From a virus: a DNA stretch of 51,505 nucleotides. How positions within the stretch are numbered: the first letter of the stretch is position 1; every line of letters begins with the position of its first letter. The notes beneath the pieces were generated by a model. It did not search any database and was not told the DNA's origin. It saw only the letters and a list, made by a program, of their open reading frames with translations. Location: the IMG/VR virus record IMGVR_UViG_3300017605_000364, positions 1-51,505 of that record; one strand, 5' to 3'. Both the position numbers and the translations under genes were made by a program. Positions 23,296 through 29,844 of this stretch are shown in pieces.

Positions 23296-23341
23296 GCCGC
23301 TGATCTTTGAGCGTCTCAACCGATCGGAGCGCCCGTCATGA
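23288..23341 (+). CDS. 17-residue micro-ORF
   Basis: MGEPLIFERLNRSERPS; starts inside the previous ORF and its TGA overlaps the next ATG. Part of a run of overlapping micro-ORFs; coding status uncertain. Confidence 0.3.
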   Translation: MGEPLIFERLNRSERPS

Positions 23342-23460
23342 ACCGCGCGCGCCGCCGCCGCTATCGGATGAGCCGCTTCATGCGATGGTGGCTGGCATTC
23401 TGGTGTGAGACAACAATGATGGTCTTTGTGCTGGCGATCATCAGGGAGGCTCGATGGTAA
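23338..23460 (+). CDS. Small basic membrane protein (40 aa)
   Basis: MNRARRRRYRMSRFMRWWLA followed by FWCETTMMVFVLAIIREARW: an Arg-rich N terminus and one hydrophobic segment, a typical N-in single-pass protein. Overlaps its neighbours at both ends. Function unknown. Confidence 0.45.
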   Translation: MNRARRRRYRMSRFMRWWLAFWCETTMMVFVLAIIREARW

Positions 23461-23702
23461 GCGCTCAGCTCGACAAGCTCTACCTCGAGGGCGTGGCGGA
23501 CGTGATCGGCGTCGAAGTGCGCACCGCCTCGAGCTACCGCACGCGTCGCCGCCTACCGGAGCCTGACGGGTACGACAACGACCGCGGACACGCCCGCCCG
23601 TGGTGGCTGCGCGATCGGATTCTCGCCTGGGACGCGGGCAGGCCAGGATCTGGCAATTGGCGCAAGTCGCCGCAGACCGCTCGCGATGTCGACGCAGCGT
23701 AG
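23454..23702 (+). CDS. Excisionase/MerR-like helix-turn-helix protein
   Basis: 82 residues. LEGVADVIGVEVRTASSYRT then RRRLPEPDGYDNDRGHARPW and WLRDRILAWDAGRPGSGNWR matches the winged-helix layout of small AlpA/Xis-type proteins: HTH, wing with P..DG, and a W..D.I..W helix. These are transcription regulators or recombination directionality factors. With no integrase found, a regulatory role is more likely. Overlaps the preceding micro-ORF by seven bases. Confidence 0.7.
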   Translation: MVSAQLDKLYLEGVADVIGVEVRTASSYRTRRRLPEPDGYDNDRGHARPWWLRDRILAWDAGRPGSGNWRKSPQTARDVDAA

Positions 23703-24110
23703 TGCCCGATTCGTTCCTGATCTTGCAGCTAGTTGATCTCTAGAGCATGATCTTTTACAGCCCGGCCTGCATTGTCCCGGTTTCCGCGTCAGCCGTTCGG
23801 CCGGACTTCGGAGCCGACCGTCGTCGGTAAGGGGTCAGATCGGGTACGGCCCCTTACACCGTCCACATTGGACGATATACGCGTCGTGAGACCGGCGGCG
23901 TTATGTCCGCAATGATTGGCATTCTCGCGCCTCGAATGCGGACCCCTATAGGTAGAGAGACTTTTTCCCGCAGGTCGCGCGGGCTTGCATAATGCAGCCC
24001 GCGCTGTACTCTGGGAATCAGGAGCGCAGAGCACCGCCGGACCACGGGGTCGGCGTGAGCACGGCTCCGGGGCCAGCCCGCCGCTGGCCAGATGGGATTG
24101 GAGACCCATC
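23703..24110. other. Structured non-coding region upstream of the DUF2637 gene
   Basis: No credible gene on either strand. Contains several inverted repeats: GTAAGGGG/CCCCTTAC (23827-23857), GTCCA/TGGAC (23861-23873), GTCCGCA/TGCGGAC (23905-23943) and GCGCGGGC/GCCCGCGC (23977-24004), whose loop TTGCATAATGCA holds a possible -10 box (CATAAT). Also TTGATC-17-TACAGC at 23733. Likely promoter/operator or RNA leader; no attP core can be named. Confidence 0.5.
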
Positions 24111-24680
24111 ATGATCCTTTCCGAACTTAAGCGCCTGCGTCTGCTCGTCCTGGTTGTCGTCTGCATGGGCATCGGCTCATCAGTCGCGCTGAACGTGATG
24201 CACGCGCCGCACAATCTCGGTGCTCGCTTCGTTGCCGCCGTGCCTCCGCTGGCGGTCTTCGTGGTCATCGAGCTGATCAGCCGCATCCCGTCGTCCAGCA
24301 AGCTGCTGTCTGCGGGTCGCGTTCTGGCTTCCCTGGTTGTGTCGGGGGTCGGTGGTTCGGTTTCGTACGTGCAGCAGATGGCCTACGTTCGTCAGCTTGG
24401 GTACTCAGGGTGGATCGCAGTGGTCTTCCCCGCGTGCATCGACGGCGTAATGGTGGTCGCAACCCTGTCGCTCGTCGAGGTCGTCCGCAAGATCCGGCAG
24501 GTCAAGGAAGCCCAGAGCGCCACCCCGACAACAGCCGCGCAGATCCGGGCAGCGGCCGACCAGCACGAAGACGCGCGGACCCTGGCCTACCGCAAAGCGG
24601 CAGCGGAGCTCCGTCGGGAGAGTGCGGTTCCGTTGTTGAGCGCGAAGCCCCGCGAGTTGTCGGAGTCGCTGACAAGCTGA
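24111..24680 (+). CDS. DUF2637-type membrane protein
   Basis: 189 residues: about four hydrophobic helices (LLVLVVVCMGIGSSVALNVM; VAAVPPLAVFVVIELISRI; VLASLVVSGVGGSVSYVQQM; WIAVVFPACIDGVMVVATLS), then a charged helical tail. The proline- and charge-flanked PPLAVFVVIELI is the hallmark of DUF2637 proteins of actinomycete plasmids and integrative elements, where they are linked to spread/transfer genes. In a phage it is an accessory gene, possibly horizontally acquired. Last gene of the rightward unit. Confidence 0.72.
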   Translation: MILSELKRLRLLVLVVVCMGIGSSVALNVMHAPHNLGARFVAAVPPLAVFVVIELISRIPSSSKLLSAGRVLASLVVSGVGGSVSYVQQMAYVRQLGYSGWIAVVFPACIDGVMVVATLSLVEVVRKIRQVKEAQSATPTTAAQIRAAADQHEDARTLAYRKAAAELRRESAVPLLSAKPRELSESLTS

Positions 24681-24726
24681 TCAGTCCGCACCAGCGGGCC
24701 GGTTAGCCGCTCGGTACGGTGAAGCG

Positions 24727-24763
24727 AACGGCCCCCCTGTCTAACCGGCAGGGGGGCCGTTTT
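24727..24763. terminator. Convergent intrinsic terminator
   Basis: Perfect 13-bp stem AACGGCCCCCCTG / CAGGGGGGCCGTT with a 9-base loop and TTTT on the plus side. It lies between the rightward early block and the leftward lysis block and could stop both. Confidence 0.85.
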
Positions 24764-24822
24764 GCGTTCAGGGCTCGGCTAGGAGCCGTCGGAGCAGCGC
24801 CGCACAGGCTGCAGCTTCCACT

Positions 24823-26070
24823 TCACGCCGGACTCACCGCCGTTCCGTCATCCCACACGTTGCCCGACCAGACGTTGCCCGTGCGGCCGGTGGCAAAGTC
24901 GGTGATCGGCCCGAAGGGCCCACACTGCCCGCCGGAGCCGCGCTGGTACACGTTCTCCACAAACACCTGGTTGGTGGCGTTGGTCGGGTCGTTGCTGTAC
25001 GGCTTGCCCGGGGTCGCGCCGCCGTACGAGCAGTAGGACACGGTCGGCGAGGCGAGGAGCAGGTTGCGCCGGATCGTGTTGTTCTTGATCGGCGCGAAGT
25101 CGGGGTAGCCGGTCAGATCGGCCGAGCATCCCAGCGAAGTCGCGTCGTTCACGATCGGGAAGTCACAGACGAGGACGTTGTGCGTCGCCGTGGTGCCCTG
25201 CTCTTCGCGCAGCCCGGACCCATGCTGCGCGCCCTGCAACTGCTGGCCGTGCAGCCATGAATCGGTGACGCCGCAGGTCCGGGCGCAATACATGGAGCGG
25301 TTGCCGCCGCGGACCTCGACCCTGATGGCGGTGAAATTGTGGTCGCCGATGCACAGGCACTGATCCCGCGCGCCGTTGACCACCGTCGAGTCGGTGATGG
25401 TGAACGACGCCGACGAGGTGGCCGAGTCGGTGACGTCGGTACCGTTGAGCATCGACATGCGGATGACCACGTTCGCGGCCTGAATGTCCAGCGTCGCGCA
25501 GGTCACCAGTTGGTGGTCGATGACTGTTCCGGCGGCGGTGATGGTGCACGGTCCGGTGTAGCTGGTGAGGACCGCGCCGGCGGGAACGCCGGTGTTACCG
25601 GGTCCGGGCCAGCAGCCGCCCCACGGGTCCGCTCCGCCGGGCACGTTGGTGCCAGCCACCGGGCAGCCGCCAGTCGGACTGGGTGACGGGCTGGGACTGG
25701 GTGTGGTCGGTGTCGGCGAGGGTGTCGTCGGGGTTGGCGACGGCGTATCAGTCGGGCTCGGGCTCGGGCTCGGGCTCGGCGACGGTGACGGACTGGCCGT
25801 CGGGTTGGAGACCGCCACGCAGTCAGTGAGCCAGTTCTTTGCCCTGCTCGACAGACCGGAGGTGCCGGCTGCAATGCGGGCCTTGCACCACGCGTTGAGG
25901 TCGTCTCCGGACAGCCCGGCCGGCACCGTGATGTCGACCGGCGCGGCGGACAGCGGAGTCGGCGCCGAGCCTCCGCCGCTGGCGACCAGGATGGAGAGCG
26001 TCACGACGGCGGCGATCAGCGCAAGCACCAGCGCCGTATAAATCGCATTGAACCGAGGAAAAATTCTCAT
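24823..26070 (-). CDS. Membrane-anchored beta-helix (pectate-lyase-like) protein with Ser/Thr/Pro linker
   Basis: 415 residues. N-terminal membrane segment (AIYTALVLALIAAVVTLSIL), a short folded region with CKARIAAG...LTDC, a ~50-residue SPSPTP linker (~95-145), then repeats such as TLDIQAANVVIRMSMLNGTD, SFTITDSTVVNGARDQCLCI and NNTIRRNLLLASPTVSYCSY typical of right-handed parallel beta-helices, with many cysteines. Predicted to be outside the cytoplasmic membrane of the host or on the virion. Substrate unknown. TAATG overlap with the lysin gene places it in the lysis unit; it may act on cell-surface glycan. Confidence 0.7.
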   Translation of the reverse strand: MRIFPRFNAIYTALVLALIAAVVTLSILVASGGGSAPTPLSAAPVDITVPAGLSGDDLNAWCKARIAAGTSGLSSRAKNWLTDCVAVSNPTASPSPSPSPSPSPSPTDTPSPTPTTPSPTPTTPSPSPSPSPTGGCPVAGTNVPGGADPWGGCWPGPGNTGVPAGAVLTSYTGPCTITAAGTVIDHQLVTCATLDIQAANVVIRMSMLNGTDVTDSATSSASFTITDSTVVNGARDQCLCIGDHNFTAIRVEVRGGNRSMYCARTCGVTDSWLHGQQLQGAQHGSGLREEQGTTATHNVLVCDFPIVNDATSLGCSADLTGYPDFAPIKNNTIRRNLLLASPTVSYCSYGGATPGKPYSNDPTNATNQVFVENVYQRGSGGQCGPFGPITDFATGRTGNVWSGNVWDDGTAVSPA

Positions 26071-26822
26071 TACACGTATCTCCGAGCAGTGTAGAAGCCG
26101 TACAGAGCTCGGATCGACACCTTCGCGCCCGAGTGTGGTGCCTCGACGATCTGCCCGTTTCCGATGTACATGACCACATGGCCGAGGCCTGAATACGGGA
26201 AGACCAGATCGCCCGGACGCAGATCGGAGCGGGACACGTAACGCCCGTAGTGGCTCTGCTCCGCCGCGTTGTGCGGCAACCGTATGCCGACCGATGCGTA
26301 GGCGGCCATGGCAAGCCCGCTGCAGTCATAGGTGTTCGGGCCGGCGGTGCCCCATCGATACCACTTGCCGACCTGGCGGAGCGCGAAGGCGACCGCGCGA
26401 TCAGCCGCGCTGGAGCTGGCCGGAGCTGGCGCCGGCGCTACGGCGGCGACGGACGGCCGTGGTGCAGCGGGCTTACCCGTGCAGACCAACACGATTCGGT
26501 CGCCTGGCCAGATTCGGTCGGGGTTGCCAATGCCGGAGGCTGCGGCGAGCGCAGGGTAAGCCGCAGAACTGCCGCAGAATCGGGCCGCAATGGCGCTGAG
26601 CGTGTCGCCAGCCACTACCCGGTAGGTCGGTGTGGTCAGCGATTCTGTGACCGCTACGGGGCGTACAGCGGGCCGTGGGCCCTCAGCAGGCTCCGCTCTC
26701 AGCACAACGGCGGCCGGCGGAGATTGTGTCTCCGTTGCGGCCGCCGCGTGCACTGGCGTTGCGCTGAGTGTAGCCATGCAGGTGAACAGTGCCGTCAGCG
26801 CGAGCGCGCCCTTTCGTATCAT
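26070..26822 (-). CDS. Secreted LysM-NlpC/P60 peptidoglycan hydrolase
   Basis: 250 residues. Signal peptide MIRKGALALTALFTCMATLS..PVHAAAA; LysM domain YRVVAGDTLSAIAARFCG to WPGDRIVLV (~67-115); Pro/Ala linker; NlpC/P60 domain with catalytic Cys in YDCSGLAMAAY, His in GLGHVVMYIGN and the third polar site downstream. It would cleave peptide stems in the wall after export by the host. ATG chosen because GGAGCG is upstream and the signal peptide starts there. Second lysin beside the GH25 enzyme. Confidence 0.85.
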   Translation of the reverse strand: MIRKGALALTALFTCMATLSATPVHAAAATETQSPPAAVVLRAEPAEGPRPAVRPVAVTESLTTPTYRVVAGDTLSAIAARFCGSSAAYPALAAASGIGNPDRIWPGDRIVLVCTGKPAAPRPSVAAVAPAPAPASSSAADRAVAFALRQVGKWYRWGTAGPNTYDCSGLAMAAYASVGIRLPHNAAEQSHYGRYVSRSDLRPGDLVFPYSGLGHVVMYIGNGQIVEAPHSGAKVSIRALYGFYTARRYV

Positions 26823-26996
26823 GATCGCTCCGGGGTGCCGACCCAGGGCACACGTGCGCACCTCGCCACGGGCCGAAAGGCAATCATGACCGACCCGAGC
26901 TCAGACCTGGATCTATGGACATGAAGCCTCGACGGTACCGGAGCTACTAGCTTGGCGGAACTACCCGCGTGGTGCGTTTGCTTCAAATGGTGCTGA

Positions 26997-27164
26997 TCAA
27001 GCGCTGGGCGGCCGGCGCTGTAGCGTGAAACCGATCGGGCTGGCGCCGGCCAGCGCCATCAGAAACAGGCCGAGAAACAGCAGACTTACCCGGCCGGCGT
27101 CGACGCCGGCCAGCTGCAGAACAAAGCCCACCGCGAAGACGATGGCCGCGAGGATCATGAGCAT
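26997..27164 (-). CDS. Small two-helix membrane protein (55 aa), holin-like
   Basis: MLMILAAIVFAVGFVLQLAG, then VDAGRVSLLFLGLFLMALAG and a basic end. GGGAG ribosome site is five bases upstream. Position between two lysin genes suggests a holin or antiholin. The 174 bp downstream before the LysM gene hold no convincing ORF. Confidence 0.6.
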   Translation of the reverse strand: MLMILAAIVFAVGFVLQLAGVDAGRVSLLFLGLFLMALAGASPIGFTLQRRPPSA

Positions 27165-27173
27165 GGCTACTCC

Positions 27174-27473
27174 CTAGGCTGGCGGAGGCGGACCCGGATT
27201 CACGGTCCGCTCGATGGCGGGCGCGATGCCGGTGGGGTGCCACCAGAGCCGATATGAGGCGAGCGCGGCGCCCGCGACGATCAAGGCGGCATGTACCCAG
27301 GTCACGCCGGTCAGTTGCCCCGTCAGGAGCGCCGTAACCCCTCCGGCGACGATCGACACCGCGATGGCGACGACGCCTTTGAGCCATGACGGCCAGTTCA
27401 CCCGATTGACCGCGGCGACCACGGCGGGCAGCAGGGCGCCGACGATCAGTGCCCACATGTCAAGATCGCTCAT
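27174..27473 (-). CDS. Holin-like membrane protein (99 aa)
   Basis: MSDLDMWALIVGALLPAVVA then VNRVNWPSWLKGVVAIAVSIVAGGVTALLTG and VTWVHAALIVAGAALASYRL: three hydrophobic helices, short and small-residue-rich, as in actinophage holins. Start set at the ATG 12 codons into a longer frame. Lysis role inferred from neighbours. Confidence 0.7.
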   Translation of the reverse strand: MSDLDMWALIVGALLPAVVAAVNRVNWPSWLKGVVAIAVSIVAGGVTALLTGQLTGVTWVHAALIVAGAALASYRLWWHPTGIAPAIERTVNPGPPPPA

Positions 27474-27735
27474 TGGAACTCTTTTCTCGTCTAGCTGCGA
27501 ATAGGACATAAAGGCGCCAGCCGAAGACGCAGTCCTGAGCCAGCAGAACGACCACGACGAGAAACCACGGCACCACGACGTGAAACAGCGCGAGCATCAA
27601 AACGACGTCGAAGCCGACCGCCACCCACGCCAGTCCTGCCTGCAGCCAGGCCATCGACGGCGTTTCGTTGCGGCGCGGATCGCCATAGGCGGCCACGAAG
27701 GCCAGCCCGAACGCCAACGACAATCCGATCAGCAA
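27460..27735 (-). CDS. Membrane protein (91 aa), lysis cassette
   Basis: Three hydrophobic stretches (LIGLSLAFGLAFVAAYG; GLAWVAVGFDVVLMLALF; VVVPWFLVVVVLLAQDCVFG) and a basic tail ending in RREKSSNERS. TTG start assumed; no better start in frame. Overlaps the holin-like gene by 14 bases, an arrangement compatible with holin and antiholin partners. Confidence 0.65.
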   Translation of the reverse strand: MLIGLSLAFGLAFVAAYGDPRRNETPSMAWLQAGLAWVAVGFDVVLMLALFHVVVPWFLVVVVLLAQDCVFGWRLYVLFAARREKSSNERS

Positions 27736-27749
27736 TCCGTAGACCAGTT

Positions 27750-27980
27750 TTACGCGCCGCCTCGCTCTTCCCGCCGCCGCCGTTGGTTCAATGATCTCTC
27801 AAACTCGCGCGTGTACCGCCGGGCGCGCTGGGTCAATTCGGCCGCAGTGCGCTCCGTGCGTGCAACGATGTCGCCCAGATCCTCGGCATCACGCAGCGAG
27901 GCCTCGGCGTTGACGTTGGCCTGTCTGGCTGCGTCTCCGTTGCCGTGCCGGTGCGGACTCCACCACGGCCACCACTTCAT
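27750..27980 (-). CDS. Small helical protein with Trp-rich N terminus (DUF7620-like)
   Basis: 76 residues: MKWWPWWSPHRHGNGDAARQ, then ANVNAEASLRDAEDLGDIVA and a basic helix. The WWPWW start and Ala/Arg-rich single helix are shared with a family of actinophage proteins near lysis genes. Function unknown; peripheral membrane binding through the Trp cluster is possible. ATGA overlap. Confidence 0.65.
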   Translation of the reverse strand: MKWWPWWSPHRHGNGDAARQANVNAEASLRDAEDLGDIVARTERTAAELTQRARRYTREFERSLNQRRRREERGGA

Positions 27981-28243
27981 CCTGTATCCCGTCGCCGTAG
28001 GTCAGCGGTCATGGTCTGAAGTAGCGCCATCATCTCCCGCTGCGACACCGCGAGCTGCTCGACGGATGTGATCAGTTTATCGAAATGCCCAGTAAGCACC
28101 GTATTTGCCTCGGCCGACATCTGGGCGGCCGAGCGCCAGTCGTCGGCGCGCCGACGCTCCGATGTGATCGCGATGCGGGTCATGGTGACGACAAACCCGA
28201 GCAGCGCGGCAGCGGCGCCGGCGGTGATCAGGTTTTCGAGCAT
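27977..28243 (-). CDS. Single-pass membrane protein with cytoplasmic coiled coil (88 aa)
   Basis: MLENLITAGAAAALLGFVVT spans the membrane, followed by ERRRADDWRSAAQMSAEANT and heptads up to a basic end. The layout resembles type II/III holins and Rz-like spanins only loosely. Placed directly after the GH25 lysin. Confidence 0.65.
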   Translation of the reverse strand: MLENLITAGAAAALLGFVVTMTRIAITSERRRADDWRSAAQMSAEANTVLTGHFDKLITSVEQLAVSQREMMALLQTMTADLRRRDTG

Positions 28244-28273
28244 CGCCGGCGCCCTCGCGTTCTGTTGTGCTGG

Positions 28274-29332
28274 CTACTGAGACAGGCGGTTGTGCAGCTC
28301 GTCGGCGACCGCCTCGGCGATCTCTGTCACGGTCGGTCCGCTAGACCCGCCGCCGGCCGGCGGCAGCGCTGCGACCACGGCGGCCGCGACGTCGGCGATG
28401 AGCTTGGCTCGGACGTCGGCCTTGTGCGGCCCGAACGTGCCCGGACGCCACTGTCCGTTTGCATACGGGTCATGGTTGGGATCGTTGGGGTTGCCGTTGG
28501 CCGTGCCGATGCCGGCCGCCACCAACATCCGGCCGACTGGTCCGACCGGATCAACGATCGCCTCATAAGACCAGCCGCTCGCGCTGAGCGTGTCGGGCGA
28601 GATGACGAACTGGCCGCCTTCTGGGTCGATGAGTCGGAACATTTCGGCGTTTCCCTTCGGTGCTGTCGCTGTTGGCGCAACGCCGAGCAGCGTGCGCAGA
28701 TCGTTGATCGTGCCGCGGAACGCGTTCGCGTCGCATATCGGCTGCGTGCCGATGGTCAGCTGCGAGCCGTACTGGAGAAGGGCGGGCGTCTGGCCGCTGT
28801 AGGCCGTCCATCGCGAGCTCGCGTCTCCCGGATATGCGGCGGGATAGTGAGCGACTGGATTGCTGCCATAGTTGGCGTTCCAGAGCGGCGCTGGGCTGCC
28901 CGTGAGCTGGTCGCCGTACTGTCCGCGCGAGGCGTACAGGATGACCTTTTTGGGCTGAGCTGCGATGAGCTGCCGGGTGAACTCGAGGCCGGTCGCCGCG
29001 GTGACGTGGTCGTATGGCCAGTTCTCAAGGTCGACCTGCAGAAAGAATCCCGGGAACGTGCGCCACCACGGCGCAACCGCGTCGAGGTAGCTCAGGAAAT
29101 AGTCGACCTGCTCGGCCGGGCTGGTCGAGCGGACGACGTGGTAGGCGCCGACGAACTCCATGCCGGCGTCGCGCGCTCGAGCGACCGCCTCGCTGGAATG
29201 GGTGTGCTTGATCCAGGTGGCCTCGGTGAACTTGTGCGTGAAGCCGACGATGCCGTCCGCCGCAGCCGCGCGCAGATCCATCGGGCCGCGGTCCCAGTCG
29301 TAATCGCTGGCGTCCCACAGGAACAGGGTCAT
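28274..29332 (-). CDS. Endolysin with GH25 (lysozyme-type) domain
   Basis: 352 residues. N-terminal GH25 barrel: FLWDASDYDWDRGP (start of the family), IVGFTHKFTEATW, MEFVGAYHVVR, and FFLQVDLENWPYD with the catalytic Asp/Glu; VILYASRGQYGDQL. The C-terminal ~100 residues (SYEAIVDPVGPVGRMLVAAG to the end) likely bind the wall or oligomerise, ending with a helix. Cleaves the glycan MurNAc-GlcNAc bond. No signal peptide, so release depends on a holin. AGGAG ribosome site. Confidence 0.85.
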   Translation of the reverse strand: MTLFLWDASDYDWDRGPMDLRAAAADGIVGFTHKFTEATWIKHTHSSEAVARARDAGMEFVGAYHVVRSTSPAEQVDYFLSYLDAVAPWWRTFPGFFLQVDLENWPYDHVTAATGLEFTRQLIAAQPKKVILYASRGQYGDQLTGSPAPLWNANYGSNPVAHYPAAYPGDASSRWTAYSGQTPALLQYGSQLTIGTQPICDANAFRGTINDLRTLLGVAPTATAPKGNAEMFRLIDPEGGQFVISPDTLSASGWSYEAIVDPVGPVGRMLVAAGIGTANGNPNDPNHDPYANGQWRPGTFGPHKADVRAKLIADVAAAVVAALPPAGGGSSGPTVTEIAEAVADELHNRLSQ

Positions 29333-29342
29333 GGCTGCACTC

Positions 29343-29834
29343 CTAGGCTGTGTAGTACGAGCCGCAGACGATGAGGCCGTCACCGTTGCCCCAGGTGAAC
29401 GGAGCGGTCGCGGTGATGTTCGTAACGGCGCTGATGGTGCTCTTGTAGAAGATCGTCACCGTCGAGCCAGAGAGCCTCGTCTCGGCCGGCCACTCCGCCA
29501 GGCCAGCGTCGACCGCCACGGCGACCGTCGGGAACAGGGTGTTGCCGGTGAATGCCCAGTCGGTCGACGGCGCCACCGGCAGCGTGAAGGCCGGAGCTGT
29601 TCCGATGGCGCTTCCCGCGCCGAGCATGAAGCTCCACAGGAAATCTACCGATTTGCCGAGCCTGCGATAATTGGCGACCTGGGTGCCGCCAGTCGTGGTG
29701 ATGTTGCTCAGCGATGGCACCCACGGAGACCACGAACCGGTGAGCGCCGAGGCGATGTCGGCCAGCGTCGACAGGGCCACCGCCCGCACCTTCGCGACGA
29801 CGAAGGTGGGTACGGTGCCAGTCCAGTCACCCAT
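29343..29834 (-). CDS. Minor tail or receptor-binding-associated protein (163 aa)
   Basis: Begins MGDWTGTVPTFVVAKVRAVA and SWSPWVPSLSNITTTGGTQV followed by alternating beta strands to FTWGNGDGLIVCGSYYTA. This is the compact beta-sandwich pattern seen in phage tip or fibre-end proteins encoded after large minor tail proteins. Not catalytic. Assigned by position and composition. Confidence 0.65.
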   Translation of the reverse strand: MGDWTGTVPTFVVAKVRAVALSTLADIASALTGSWSPWVPSLSNITTTGGTQVANYRRLGKSVDFLWSFMLGAGSAIGTAPAFTLPVAPSTDWAFTGNTLFPTVAVAVDAGLAEWPAETRLSGSTVTIFYKSTISAVTNITATAPFTWGNGDGLIVCGSYYTA

Positions 29835-29844
29835 CGTTACTCCC

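Noticed and set aside
21820-23319. Minus-strand frame of 499 codons opposite the early genes
   Set aside because: Low-complexity Arg/Gly/Ser translation antisense to well-supported, promoter-linked plus-strand genes.
23703-24110. tRNA gene or attP core
   Set aside because: No cloverleaf with T-loop GTTCRA and matching acceptor stem was found, and no integrase is present to support an attachment site.
26887-26925. Plus-strand micro-ORF MTDPSSDLDLWT similar to the start of the holin-like protein (MSDLDMWA)
   Set aside because: Only a few matching residues on the opposite strand within a short spacer; no further inverted similarity.
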